DNA from: CAVVDY01 sp963815775
GTDB taxonomy: Bacteria > Acidobacteriota > Terriglobia > Terriglobales > Acidobacteriaceae
Reading direction: 5' to 3'
NCBI GenBank assembly: GCA_963815775.1
Contig: CAWFIB010000027.1
Location: forward strand, 86,228 to 150,227
Length of the DNA stretch: 64,000 nucleotides
The position numbers and the translations under genes were made by a program. Position 1 is the first letter of the stretch, and the number at the start of each line of letters is the position of its first letter. Below are positions 33,899 to 43,164 of this stretch, one piece after another. The notes under the pieces are model-generated. The model was not told the DNA's origin and searched no databases. It saw only the letters and a program-made list of their open reading frames with translations.

Positions 33899-34753
33899 AT
33901 GCGTCGTTTCTGGGCCCTCGTCGTTCTCCTCTTTCTCTTCTCCAGCGCTTGCTCCAAGAAGCCGGCTGAAAAACGCTACGAGTTGCAAGGTGAGGTGGTG
34001 GCGGTCGACTCCGGCAATCATCAGATCACCGTTGCCCACAAAGACATTCCCGGTCTGATGCCGGGCATGACCATGCCTTTCCTGGTTGCACCCAACGACC
34101 AGTGGGTGTTTGGCAAGATCGGCCCCAGCGACCAGATTCACGCCACCCTGGTCCTCGGTAAGACCGCTGAGTTGCAGGACATCAGCTTCACCAAGCAGGC
34201 GGCCGATGTCAACGCCTACACCACCACCTTCCATGTACCCCAGGCCGGAGAGCAGGTCCCCGACTTTTCCTTCGTCAACCAGAGCGGCAAGCGGATTCAC
34301 CTGGCGCAGTTTCACGGCCAGCCTCTGCTGCTCACATTCATCTACACCCGCTGTCCACTGCCGAACTTCTGCCTCTTGATGAGCAATAACTTCAGCGAAA
34401 TACTTAAAGAACTACATGAGAAACCTGCGGTCTTTGCCAAGACCCAGTTGCTCAGCATCAGCATCGATCCCGACTACGACAAACCTCCCGTGCTGCGCCA
34501 GTATGGCCAGCGCTACGTCGGAGACATTGACCCCACATTTCAGCACTGGCAGTTCGCGTCGGGCTCGGAGGCGCAGATCAAGAAGGCGGCTGACTACTTC
34601 GGGCTCGCCTACAACAACAAGTCAGGGCAGATTGTGCACAGCCTGAGCACCGTCCTGATTGGGCCCGACGGAAAGGTGCAGACTGTTTACCTTGGCAACG
34701 ACTGGAAGCCGGCCGACGTCGCAGCCGCTTACGAGATGGCTGTTCGGGGTTAA
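33899..34753 (+). CDS. SCO-type copper lipoprotein with CusF-like domain
   Basis: 284-residue lipoprotein (lipobox FSSAC). Residues about 25-115 form a small beta domain like the copper-binding CusF/PF11604 fold (GLMPGMTMPFLV, with Met residues). The C-terminal SCO1/SenC thioredoxin-like domain has YTRCPLPNFC and the conserved His in IVHSLS. The two cysteines are five residues apart rather than the three of classical SCO1, as seen in a subset of bacterial SCO proteins. Expected role: copper delivery to cytochrome oxidase or thiol reduction. It starts 22 bases before the next small membrane-protein gene. Confidence 0.9.
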   Translation: MRRFWALVVLLFLFSSACSKKPAEKRYELQGEVVAVDSGNHQITVAHKDIPGLMPGMTMPFLVAPNDQWVFGKIGPSDQIHATLVLGKTAELQDISFTKQAADVNAYTTTFHVPQAGEQVPDFSFVNQSGKRIHLAQFHGQPLLLTFIYTRCPLPNFCLLMSNNFSEILKELHEKPAVFAKTQLLSISIDPDYDKPPVLRQYGQRYVGDIDPTFQHWQFASGSEAQIKKAADYFGLAYNNKSGQIVHSLSTVLIGPDGKVQTVYLGNDWKPADVAAAYEMAVRG

Positions 34754-34774
34754 AAGGGGAGGTCACAAGACGGC

Positions 34775-35161
34775 ATGAGATTCGCCAAATGGGTTTTTGG
34801 GATCGCCTTCTTCTGGGGCATCCTCGTGCTTTCGCCGCTCTATTTTATGTTCGACCTGATCGGCCGCATGGATCCTCCACCCATCACGCACCCCGGTTTT
34901 TTCTATGGATTTCTTAGTGCTGGCCTGGCCTGGCAATTTGCCTTCGCGGTCATCGCTTTGAATCCCATCCGCTTTCGCCCGATGATGGTCCCCTCGGTGA
35001 TCGAGAAGTTCGCTTACGGGCTTTCGTTGGGCGTGTTGTATCTGCAGGGCCGTCTGCACGGCCAAGATTTGGCGTTTGGCGGCGTCGACGTTGTTTTGGG
35101 AGTGCTGTTCTTGCTGGCGTTTTTTCGAACCCGCGATAGCCACTACAAAGCGTCTGCCTAG
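34775..35161 (+). CDS. small four-helix membrane protein
   Basis: 128 residues with about four hydrophobic helices (6-28, 42-62, 70-88, 102-118). Family not recognised. Likely translated with the SCO gene just upstream, so it may belong to the same respiratory or copper-related unit; that is an inference from position. Confidence 0.65.
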   Translation: MRFAKWVFGIAFFWGILVLSPLYFMFDLIGRMDPPPITHPGFFYGFLSAGLAWQFAFAVIALNPIRFRPMMVPSVIEKFAYGLSLGVLYLQGRLHGQDLAFGGVDVVLGVLFLLAFFRTRDSHYKASA

Positions 35162-35196
35162 GGTAGTCCCAAATTGGCCTGCTTCCTCCGCGCTTA

Positions 35197-35739
35197 TCAG
35201 TGTCCCGTTGGAGGCGGCGCAGGCTGTGGCTGTGCAGGTGCAGGCTCCGGAGTCGCCGGCGCCGGCTTGGCATTCACCAGAAAATCCAGGAACTTGTTAG
35301 CGGCCTCGGCCCGTTCACCCTGCAGTTTAGAGGGCACCAGCGCAGGCACATCCGCCGGGCACGCCTGGACAGCGCCGCAGATGTTGACCGCATGCGACAT
35401 TTCGCCCTGTAGCGAGGGAAAGTTGAGTGCATCCACCGGCGAATTCAGAATCACGATGTCCACCACGGGCTCGTCCATATTCTTCACCGCGCTCGGCAGG
35501 TCGGCTCTGCTCAGGCTGCCAACCTCGATTGCGGTCCCGTTGGAAAGCCGGGGATGGGTGGCTTGAAAGTCCAGGATGCGGTGATCCAGCTCCGTAGCGT
35601 AAGGCGAGGCTGGGTCATTGAAGATGCGCACTGTGACCGGCTCGGCCTTTTTCGGGGGCTTGCATCCCGGCGTGAATGCACTGACTGCTGCGATAAAAGC
35701 GAAGACCAGGGCCATCGATGGTCGCCAAGAAGAGGACAT
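35197..35739 (-). CDS. hypothetical lipoprotein
   Basis: 180 residues. The start at 35739 gives a lipoprotein signal with the cysteine in AFTPGC; a GTG at 35760 adds seven residues. The middle (VTVRIFNDPASPYATELDHRI) faintly resembles periplasmic solute-binding folds but is far too short for one. It has two cysteines (ICGAVQAC) and a proline-rich tail. Function unknown. Confidence 0.65.
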   Translation of the reverse strand: MSSSWRPSMALVFAFIAAVSAFTPGCKPPKKAEPVTVRIFNDPASPYATELDHRILDFQATHPRLSNGTAIEVGSLSRADLPSAVKNMDEPVVDIVILNSPVDALNFPSLQGEMSHAVNICGAVQACPADVPALVPSKLQGERAEAANKFLDFLVNAKPAPATPEPAPAQPQPAPPPTGH

Positions 35740-35897
35740 GCCAAGATAATATCCGACCACGGGCTTTGCGGGAATGTGCTTGTTGTGACTGGAAGGGTCC
35801 CGGTACTGAGTGGTGGTTACTTCGGTGCCACCATTGTCGCCCCGTTCAGCAAACCTTTACACAAACATCCTTTTCCAACCGAATGCCTTCATAGATA

Positions 35898-36932
35898 ATG
35901 AAGCTATCGGGTTTCAACAGGGCTATGAAGGCATTGGGCGTGATCGGCGTGCTTTGCCCACTACTGTGTTGCACGTTGTTGTGCGGACAGCAGGTCGAAC
36001 TCACTGCGCTTCGCTCCGACGCTACCTTTGACAATTCCTCGAGTCCGTTGCCCTTCCCGGCGAGTCCAGCATCCGCAGTACAGTCCTCCCGTCATTCCGA
36101 ACATATTTCGCAACAATTGGGGGGCGGCAATGCTTGGCTTCAGTCAGGAGCACTGGTCGACCCGGCAGCTTCCAGCGTGGCCGATGATGGGTGCTCGCAG
36201 TTCCTGACTGCCGAGCTTACCGAAACTCCCGGAGGCGGACTCGCGCTGCGCAACTTCAGCCTGCATGGCGAGTTCACCCGCGACCACATGATGATGATGG
36301 CGCGCAACTTTATTCCCGGCAAACCGCTGCCCGATTCGCCCGTGTACACTCCGCTGACATCACGAGAAAAGTTTGAAGGCTGGGCGCACCATACCTACTC
36401 CGCCGACATGCTGCTGGGAACCGTGTTCGACACCATGATCCTGCAGGCGACAGGCGCCTATCGTGACTATGGCGGCGGCATGCAAGGCTTCACCAAGCGC
36501 TACGGAACACAACTGCTCTCCAATGAAGCCGGCTCGCTTTTCGGGCGCTGGTTTTTTCCCACCGTATTGCATCAGGACCCGCGCTACTTCCCCTCGCGGC
36601 AGACCAACATCTTCGATCGTATGGCTTATGCCGTGAGCCGCACCGTCATTACCCGTAGCGACAACGGAAACAACGTGTTCAACAGCTCGCTGATCCTGAC
36701 CCTGCTGTTTACCTCGGCGCTCGCCAACGGCTATAAGCCCAACTATGAAGAGAGCTTTCCTGCGACCATGGCCAACACCTTTGCTGGACTTGGCGCGGTG
36801 GCTCAGATCAACCTGCTGAACGAATTCTGGCCCGACCTCAAGACCCTGTTCACCACCCGCCAACCCACTAAGTACATCACCCGAAAGGTGAACCAGATCG
36901 TCTTCCGCTCCCCGCCGCCGAGCAAGCAATAA
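35898..36932 (+). CDS. conserved acidobacterial hypothetical, exported
   Basis: 344 residues with an N-terminal signal segment (ALGVIGVLCPLLCCTLLCG). The C-terminal two thirds are rich in aromatic and glycine residues and contain FFPTVLHQDPRYFPS, a motif I associate with an unnamed protein family frequent in Acidobacteria. Several hydrophobic stretches could be membrane-associated. No catalytic motif seen. Confidence 0.7.
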   Translation: MKLSGFNRAMKALGVIGVLCPLLCCTLLCGQQVELTALRSDATFDNSSSPLPFPASPASAVQSSRHSEHISQQLGGGNAWLQSGALVDPAASSVADDGCSQFLTAELTETPGGGLALRNFSLHGEFTRDHMMMMARNFIPGKPLPDSPVYTPLTSREKFEGWAHHTYSADMLLGTVFDTMILQATGAYRDYGGGMQGFTKRYGTQLLSNEAGSLFGRWFFPTVLHQDPRYFPSRQTNIFDRMAYAVSRTVITRSDNGNNVFNSSLILTLLFTSALANGYKPNYEESFPATMANTFAGLGAVAQINLLNEFWPDLKTLFTTRQPTKYITRKVNQIVFRSPPPSKQ

Positions 36933-36976
36933 CACGAGGTTATTTCCTAAGTTAGTTTTGAAAGGGCACGCCTTCA

Positions 36977-37134
36977 GAGGCCGTTACGAAACTCGTGATT
37001 GAGCGACGGTGGGACAAAGCACACGCCCGTCCCGCAGGGACAGCATATCTAAGCCCAGCAATTTATTGCTGGGAGGGCGTTAGCTGAAATCCCGAGTCCG
37101 CTTCAGCGGACGGCACGAGTTCCGTAACAGGCTC
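36977..37134 (+). repeat. MITE-like three-hairpin element, complete copy
   Basis: 158-base element bounded by 21-base terminal inverted repeats (36977-36997 and 37114-37134, 18 of 21 matching; shared core GTTACG-AACTCGTG with one base between). Inside are three perfect hairpins: GTCCC-gca-GGGAC (37029-37041), CCCAGCAA-ttta-TTGCTGGG (37054-37073) and GTCCGC-ttca-GCGGAC (37096-37111). The same element recurs inverted at 63878-64000. No coding capacity, so any movement would need a transposase in trans. Confidence 0.85.
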
Positions 37135-37393
37135 TTCAGCCGTGCCGTTCAGGCGGCAAAGAATTCAGTCGCTGGGCAGGTTCAGTTGCCATGAAACGCC
37201 AAAGCTGTCGCTAAGCCGATGGACCTGCTCTCCGTGGATGCAGGCCAATCCCGAAGGGTGACTCAGTGTAGCCCCGCGTGCAGCGAAGCGGAACGTGGGG
37301 TGGGCAGGCCGCGACGTGGCAAAGTCCCGGAGGGCTCCGTTCTGCTCATCCCCTACAAACGGGATTGTCGCCTTTCGCTATTTCCCCACCTCA

Positions 37394-37405
37394 TGACAAT
37401 TGTCA
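37394..37405. promoter_or_regulatory. palindromic operator candidate
   Basis: TGACAATTGTCA is a perfect 12-base palindrome 76 bases before the adaptor gene of the second efflux operon. A further half-site-like TGACA follows at 37417-37421. Its form fits a dimeric repressor; no regulator gene is adjacent. Confidence 0.4.
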
Positions 37406-37481
37406 CGCCCATGTTCTGACATTGAACACTTTCTCTTCCTTCCGGAAATCCGCATGATGTTGCTTTGAGTTTGTAGCAACC

Positions 37482-38804
37482 ATGGCCCCGAAACCTGTTC
37501 CTATCGACACGCCCATGCTTCCAAGAACGCCGGAAGGGTGCGATTCTATACAGGAACGCCCACAGGAGAGCCCTCCCATTGGCATGCGCGATCTGAAGGA
37601 AGAACTGGCGTCGCTGCGCATTGAGCGCGACCGTCCGCCGCGGCGTTGGGGACGGACCATAGGCTTACTGTTCTTTCTGGCGCTGGTCGCCAGCGCCGTC
37701 CTCTATTACATCCGCGTTCGGCCATCCCTGGGTCCCCTCGACGCGTTCGGCGCTGTCGAGGTCGAAACCACACAGGCTAGCGTGCAGAATACCGGTGGAC
37801 CCAATGCCGGAACCCCGATCCTGACGGCCTCCGGCTATCTGGTCGCGCGCCGGCAGTCGGTCGTCTCTTCCAAAATTCAAGGCCGCCTTTCAGAACTCAA
37901 CGTCGAAGAGGGAAGTGTTGTCCACGGAGGCGAGATCATCGCCCGGCTGGAAGACGCCGACTATGTCGCTGCGATTGCCAAGGCCAAAGCTGACATCGAG
38001 TACGCCAGGGCCGACCTGGCCGAGATGCAGCGCCAGGCCCGCCTGCAACGCGGCCTGTTCAACGACAAGGTTGTATCGCAGGATGCACTCGATGCTGCCG
38101 ATGCCAAGGTCCGTCTGGCGCAGGCGACAATCGATCAGGATCAGGCCAGCCTGAAAATGCAGCAGGCGCTGCTGGAGTTCACCAACATTCGCGCGCCCTT
38201 CGATGGCGTCGTCATCAAGAAGATGACGGAGGTCGGTGAGAGTGTGGCGCCGATTCCGCCCGGCGTCAACGTGTCAACCTCCTCGGGAGCCATTGTCGCC
38301 ATCGCCGACATGAACTCCCTGGAAGCGGAAGTCGACGTCAACGAGGCGAACGTAGCCCAGCTCAGTCCCAACCAGCCGGCCACGATTTCGGTCCAGGCGG
38401 TTCCTGATCACGGATACAAAGGCCGCTTGCGGCAAATCATTCCCACGGCCGACCGCACTAAGGCTACGGTCACGGTAAAAGTAGCGATACTCGACAAGGA
38501 CAAGTACCTCAAGCCGGAGATGAGTTGCAACGTTACCTTCCTGGAGCCGCCAAAGAAGGAACCGCAGTCCAACGCTCCGCCGCAGCGTATCGTTACCATC
38601 TCCAGGGAGGCCATCACCACGCGCGATGGCAAGTCGGTGGTCTTCGAGGTGGAGAACCGCAAGGTGCACATGGTCCCCGTCGTGACCGGGAACGACTTGA
38701 ATGGCAAGGTGATCGTTAGCAACGGGCTCGCCGGCTCGGAAACGCTGGTGAACAATCCGCCGCAGCGACTGAAAGACGGCGACACCGTGAAGGTGAAGAG
38801 TTAA
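37482..38804 (+). CDS. HlyD/RND-type periplasmic adaptor
   Basis: 440-residue adaptor of a second MacAB-like efflux system. After a Pro-rich cytoplasmic tail comes one transmembrane helix (about 60-80, TIGLLFFLALVASAVLYYI), a biotinyl/lipoyl half (VVSSKIQGRLSELNVEEGSVV), a coiled-coil hairpin (about 165-225), the second lipoyl half (IRAPFDGVVIKKMTEVGESV) and C-terminal beta domains. The start is uncertain: ATG 37482 has no SD, and ATG 37584 (MRDLKEELASLRIERD) would be shorter. A 163-base gap with palindromes separates it from the ATPase. Confidence 0.87.
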   Translation: MAPKPVPIDTPMLPRTPEGCDSIQERPQESPPIGMRDLKEELASLRIERDRPPRRWGRTIGLLFFLALVASAVLYYIRVRPSLGPLDAFGAVEVETTQASVQNTGGPNAGTPILTASGYLVARRQSVVSSKIQGRLSELNVEEGSVVHGGEIIARLEDADYVAAIAKAKADIEYARADLAEMQRQARLQRGLFNDKVVSQDALDAADAKVRLAQATIDQDQASLKMQQALLEFTNIRAPFDGVVIKKMTEVGESVAPIPPGVNVSTSSGAIVAIADMNSLEAEVDVNEANVAQLSPNQPATISVQAVPDHGYKGRLRQIIPTADRTKATVTVKVAILDKDKYLKPEMSCNVTFLEPPKKEPQSNAPPQRIVTISREAITTRDGKSVVFEVENRKVHMVPVVTGNDLNGKVIVSNGLAGSETLVNNPPQRLKDGDTVKVKS

Positions 38805-38839
38805 CCAAGATTCGCATCCGGCGTGCGGCGCTGCGTCAC

Positions 38840-38960
38840 GGTGCGAAGATTCGCGTCAGGGCACGACCTGGGTCGCGCCGAAACATGATTGTTTTGAAGG
38901 GGCACGGCTTCAGCCGTGCCGCACGACAAAGAACGATGCGGGGCTTTAGCCCCTGAGGTA
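38840..38960 (+). repeat. palindromic repeats inside efflux operon
   Basis: Between adaptor and ATPase genes lie GGCACGGC-tt-CAGCCGTGCC-type and GGGGCT-tt-AGCCCC hairpins (about 38900-38956). The stretch 38841-38864 is an inverted copy of a sequence present twice at 46.4-46.8 kb (core CTGACGCGAATCTTCG). These could stop or stabilise the transcript. Confidence 0.6.
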
Positions 38961-38967
38961 TTCCGGA

Positions 38968-39675
38968 ATGAGTGCAATTACTACTCCCCAGGTATCCACC
39001 CGAGCCAGCGCAGTCAGCGTGCAGAACGTGCGCAAGGTGTATCAGCGCGACAGCCAGCAGATCATGGTCCTCGACGGCATGAACCTCGAAGTGCCGGCCG
39101 GCGAATTTGTCGCGCTCATGGGGCCGTCCGGCTCCGGCAAAACGACGTTGCTCAACCTCATCGCCGGCATCGACCGTCCGACCTCAGGCCGCGTCGTGGT
39201 GGCCAATACCGACCTCGCGCCGCTCTCCGAAGGCGAGCTGGCCAAGTGGCGCAGCCGCAATATCGGCTTTATCTTCCAGTTCTACAACCTCATTCCCGTG
39301 CTGAACGCGATCGAGAACATCGAGCTGCCCCTGCTGCTCACCTCGCTCTCCGGCAAAGAGCGCCGCGAGCGTGCCATGACCGCTCTGCGTATCGTTGGTC
39401 TTGCCGACCGTTACAAGCACTACCCGCGCCAGCTCTCCGGCGGACAAGAGCAGCGTGTCGCCATCGCACGCGCCATTGTCACCGACCCCGCCGTGCTGGT
39501 CGCCGACGAGCCTACCGGCGATCTGGACCACAAGAGTGCGGCAGAAATTCTCGACCTGATGCAGACCTTCAACAAGGAATTTGGCAAGACCATTCTCATG
39601 GTGACGCACGATCCCCGCGCCGCCGAGCGCGCTCACGTGCAGCATCATCTGGAGAAGGGAGTGCTGAGCGACTGA
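38968..39675 (+). CDS. MacB/LolD-type ABC transporter ATPase
   Basis: 235-residue ATPase of the second efflux operon. Walker A GPSGSGKTT, Q-loop FIFQFYNLIP, signature LSGGQEQRV, Walker B LVADEPTGDLD, switch VTHDP. The start at 38968 is in the ATG after GGTATTCCGGA. It ends one base before the next permease gene. Confidence 0.92.
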   Translation: MSAITTPQVSTRASAVSVQNVRKVYQRDSQQIMVLDGMNLEVPAGEFVALMGPSGSGKTTLLNLIAGIDRPTSGRVVVANTDLAPLSEGELAKWRSRNIGFIFQFYNLIPVLNAIENIELPLLLTSLSGKERRERAMTALRIVGLADRYKHYPRQLSGGQEQRVAIARAIVTDPAVLVADEPTGDLDHKSAAEILDLMQTFNKEFGKTILMVTHDPRAAERAHVQHHLEKGVLSD

Positions 39676-39676
39676 T

Positions 39677-40852
39677 ATGAAGTACGCACCCCTGGTCCTC
39701 AAGCATCTCCGCAAGAACTGGATTCGCACCTTAAGTACCGTGCTCGCCATGGCGGTCTGCATTTTTTTGTTCTGCGTTTTGCGGACCGTGATTGCTGCCG
39801 TCGACTTCGGCCTCCACTCGGGTAACACCAATCGCCTGGTGACGCGCGATGCAGTTTCCATCGCCAACCCGCTGCCCATGAGTTACAAGCAGAAAATTGC
39901 CGCCATCCCTGGTGTAAAAGACGTGGTCATCGTTAGTTGGTTCGGGGGCATCTATCGCGACCAGAAGAATTTCTTCGCCAATCTGGCGGTTGAGCCCGAA
40001 GCCTTTCTGCGCATCTATCCCGAAATCATGCTGCCGCCCGACCAGAAGCAGAAATGGCTGAGCGACGTTCGCGGATGCATCGTCGGCCGCAAGCTGGCGC
40101 AGCGCTTTAACTGGAAGGTGGGCGACACCTTCCAGCTTGAAAGCTTCATCCCGTACTACCGCGTCGGCAAGCCCTTCGACTTCGTCATCGATGGCATCTA
40201 CGACACTGACGAGGCGCGTTATCCCGCAACCAATCTCGACTCCATGTACTTCAACTTCAAGTATGTCTACGAGGCGACCGGCGAGCGCGTTGGAATCGGC
40301 ACGCTGACCGAGTTGATTGACGACCCCACGCAGGCGGGAGCCATCAGCAAGCGCATCGATGCCGAGTTTGATAACAGCGATCACCAAACCAAGACCGAGA
40401 CCGAACAGGCCTTCCGCGCCAGCTTCGTCGCCCTCGCCGGCAATCTGGCGCTACTGCTGAACGGCATCGGCCTCGCCGTCGCCTTTACCATCCTTCTCGT
40501 GACCGCCAACACCATGAGTATCGCCGTCCGCGAGCGCCGGCAGGAGATCGGCGTTCTGAAGACGCTCGGCTTCTCCAGTGGACTGGTGATGACGCTGGTC
40601 ATCAGCGAAGCGCTGCTACTGGGTGTGATGGGCGGCCTGCTGGGAATCCTGCTGTCACGCGGCATCATCGCCGTGCTCGTCAACGTTCCGTTCCTGGGCG
40701 ATGTGCTGCGCGGTTTTCCCAATCTCGGCCTTTCGCCGCAGATCGCCTCCTTCGGCCTTGGTATCGCCCTGCTTCTCGGGCTGCTGGCGGGAGTCTTCCC
40801 CGCGCTCATGGCCTATCGCTCGCGCATCACCGATGCTCTGAGGGAGGTGTAG
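39677..40852 (+). CDS. FtsX-type ABC permease
   Basis: 391-residue permease with the four-helix MacB/FtsX layout: helix about 18-40, periplasmic domain, and three C-terminal helices with the RERRQEIGVLKTLGFSSG coupling segment. The periplasmic part (VVIVSWFGGIYRDQKNFFAN) is clearly different from that of the next gene, suggesting a heterodimer. Separated from the next gene by one base. Confidence 0.9.
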   Translation: MKYAPLVLKHLRKNWIRTLSTVLAMAVCIFLFCVLRTVIAAVDFGLHSGNTNRLVTRDAVSIANPLPMSYKQKIAAIPGVKDVVIVSWFGGIYRDQKNFFANLAVEPEAFLRIYPEIMLPPDQKQKWLSDVRGCIVGRKLAQRFNWKVGDTFQLESFIPYYRVGKPFDFVIDGIYDTDEARYPATNLDSMYFNFKYVYEATGERVGIGTLTELIDDPTQAGAISKRIDAEFDNSDHQTKTETEQAFRASFVALAGNLALLLNGIGLAVAFTILLVTANTMSIAVRERRQEIGVLKTLGFSSGLVMTLVISEALLLGVMGGLLGILLSRGIIAVLVNVPFLGDVLRGFPNLGLSPQIASFGLGIALLLGLLAGVFPALMAYRSRITDALREV

Positions 40853-40853
40853 C

Positions 40854-42023
40854 GTGGGACTGCTGCTGCGATACAACCTGCGTAATCTGCGCGCCCGCTG
40901 GAAGGTCACACTGCTGGCCATCTGCGGTATCGCCCTGGTGGTTGCCGCCGTTGTGGTGATTGCGTCGATGTCGGCCGGCTTCCAGATCGCGCTCAGCTCT
41001 ACCGGCTCCGACGCCAACGCCATCGTGGTGCAGCGCGGCTCGCTGTCGGAGCTGACCTCGTGGATCAACATCGCCAACGTCCAGACCATCCTCACCGATC
41101 CGCGCATCGCCCGTGACGCGCAGGGCACTCCGGAAGCCTCGTGCGAAATTGTTGTCATCGCCAGCAAGCCGAAGAAGAGCGACAATCAGCCGACGAACAT
41201 CACCCTTCGCGGGGTCACGCCGATGGCCTTCAAGGTGCGCAACAACATCAAGATCGTCGACGGCCGCATGTTTGAGCCGGGGCTGTATGAGGTGATTGTC
41301 GGCAAGAAGATTTCCGACCGCGTGACGGGTCTGAACATCGGCGACACCCTGCGGGTGCAGCGCAAAGATTTCAAAGTGGTCGGGCTTTTCACCGCCGACG
41401 GCAGCTCATTCGAGAGCGAGATGTGGGGCGACTACAACGCGCTCGCTCCCGCAGTCAACCGCAACGGCGGCTGCGAGTCGGTGACCGCGCGCATGACCAA
41501 CCCTGCCTTGATCCCCGCCTTCGACAAGGAGCTGCGCGCCAATCCGCAATTCCAGGTGCAGGCCGAGTCGGAGCGCCAATATTATGCGGACCAGGCCGGC
41601 AACCTGGGCACTGCGCTGAAGATTCTCGCGGCCTTCGTTGGCATCGTCATGGGCATCGGCGCGGTCTTCGGCGCGATGAACACCATGTACGCCATCGTCT
41701 CGCAGCGCACCCGAGAAATCGGCACCCTGCGCGCGCTTGGATTCTCGCGGTTCAACATTCTGTTCTCGTTCGTCACCGAGTCGGTTTTCCTCGCCGTCGT
41801 CGGAGGCGCGCTAGGCTGCCTGCTGGCGCTGCCCATGGAAGGATTCACCGCCGCGACCGGCCAGACGCAAAGCTTCAGCGAACTGGCCTTCGCCTTCCGC
41901 ATCACGCCGGGGATCATCGTCGTTGGCATGGCCTTCGCGGTGCTCATGGGAATCCTCGGCGGCCTGCTGCCCGCCTTTCGCGCCGCAAAAATGCCGATCA
42001 CCAAAGCCCTGCGGGAAGCGTAG
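40854..42023 (+). CDS. FtsX-type ABC permease
   Basis: 389-residue permease, partner of the one before it. It starts at GTG 40854 with GGAGG ten bases upstream, inside the end of the preceding gene. Helix at about 17-38, MacB-like periplasmic core with the Pro/Gly-rich GLNIGDTLRVQRKDFKVVG, then three helices with SQRTREIGTLRALGFSR and the C-terminus AAKMPITKALREA. Ends the operon. Confidence 0.9.
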   Translation: MGLLLRYNLRNLRARWKVTLLAICGIALVVAAVVVIASMSAGFQIALSSTGSDANAIVVQRGSLSELTSWINIANVQTILTDPRIARDAQGTPEASCEIVVIASKPKKSDNQPTNITLRGVTPMAFKVRNNIKIVDGRMFEPGLYEVIVGKKISDRVTGLNIGDTLRVQRKDFKVVGLFTADGSSFESEMWGDYNALAPAVNRNGGCESVTARMTNPALIPAFDKELRANPQFQVQAESERQYYADQAGNLGTALKILAAFVGIVMGIGAVFGAMNTMYAIVSQRTREIGTLRALGFSRFNILFSFVTESVFLAVVGGALGCLLALPMEGFTAATGQTQSFSELAFAFRITPGIIVVGMAFAVLMGILGGLLPAFRAAKMPITKALREA

Positions 42024-42331
42024 AGACGGAGCATGCCATCGGAGTCGCGGGACATTCTGCCTCCTGCACTGCCACTGGCGGCTTGCGCAGGCCTATAAAA
42101 ACCTTCTGGCTCTTGGCCGCGCGCTGCGGCACCGGCTTGCGGCCCTGGGGATGAGGGGGAAAGATAACAGGTAGGGAGTCGGGGGGATAGGAGGTTACCT
42201 TGAGAGGTGTCAAGGTATTGGGTATCAGGTGTCAGCCCGAATCCCACACATTCGAAAACCGCGAATGTGTGGAGCACCCGCACGCGACTACAGGCTACCG
42301 GGGCTCTGTCGAACGTAACGCGTAAGCCGGG
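42024..42331. other. intergenic region with strong hairpin
   Basis: No gene. An 11-bp perfect inverted repeat CCACACATTCG (42244-42254) / CGAATGTGTGG (42262-42272) lies between the convergent genes. It belongs to the CATTC/GAATG repeat family described at 46.5 kb and may also act as a bidirectional terminator, although it has no T-run. Confidence 0.55.
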
Positions 42332-43054
42332 TCACCAGGCCAGGAGCGTCGTGAAGGCGGAGTTCCGGTGACCCCCACCGAGCGTGGTTTTCGGAGACAA
42401 GATGGCATAGAGCAGCCAGATCAACGCGGCCAGGAGATAAGCTGCGGAATTGATCTCTGCCAGCACCGAGCGTTGAGTCGCCGCATTGTGTGACAAGGCC
42501 ATTGCGACCAGCAGGTGCACTCCAGAGAAAAGCAGAAAGCCGGCGACGACCCCGACGACGAACTCCCGCCTTGATACTCGGAGGAGTTTGCAGAGGACCA
42601 GGGCGAAGAGCCCAACTCCGCATATTGCGAGGCGCACGCCACGATCAATCGAAAGGATAAGCGAGGTGATGCTGTCAAAGTGAGGCCAGGGCTGCTCCGA
42701 CAATATCGACAGGCCGATGATCAAGCCCACGGCCAGCCAGCCGAGCAGTATTATGCCGGACTTACGCCGCGCATCAACCGGAGGGTACAGGCGCTCAACG
42801 ATCTCGTACAGAACGGCGAGCGTAAGTACGACAGAGGCAGCGACGGACACCCAATATCCGTAATAGTAGGTGTAGGGAAATCTTCCTTGTACGAAGGTGA
42901 GAAAAAGCTCGCTCACGATCTGCAAGAGGATGTAAGCGAAGAACCGGGGATATTGCTTGTGCAAGCCGCGCCGGAACAGCACAACCAGAATCCCAAGCTG
43001 AAGGATTTGCGCAGACAGCCACAAGAGTTTGGCGAGGATAGGTGAGGAACCCAT
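42332..43054 (-). CDS. seven-helix membrane protein, unknown
   Basis: 240 residues, almost wholly hydrophobic, with about seven transmembrane helices and short loops; the second loop is basic and aromatic (RFPYTYYYGYW). No histidine pattern, lysine or other motif points to a known seven-helix family. A conserved hypothetical of Acidobacteria is the best guess. Confidence 0.65.
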   Translation of the reverse strand: MGSSPILAKLLWLSAQILQLGILVVLFRRGLHKQYPRFFAYILLQIVSELFLTFVQGRFPYTYYYGYWVSVAASVVLTLAVLYEIVERLYPPVDARRKSGIILLGWLAVGLIIGLSILSEQPWPHFDSITSLILSIDRGVRLAICGVGLFALVLCKLLRVSRREFVVGVVAGFLLFSGVHLLVAMALSHNAATQRSVLAEINSAAYLLAALIWLLYAILSPKTTLGGGHRNSAFTTLLAW

Positions 43055-43164
43055 CGTTGATTGAGCAGAGAATAGTCCAATGGCTGATGCTTATCCAGGG
43101 TTTTTGCGTTCGTCGCATTTGAGTTTGGGCGTGGGGCCGCCCGGTGTGTCACGAGGCATAGTGG

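Larger units (their letters stand above)
36933..37481. other. intergenic region: hairpin repeat plus upstream region of efflux operon
   Basis: No gene. The first part is the three-hairpin repeat listed separately. The middle holds GC-rich direct and palindromic fragments. The last 100 bases contain a perfect palindrome (37394-37405) and should hold the promoter of the downstream efflux operon. Confidence 0.6.
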
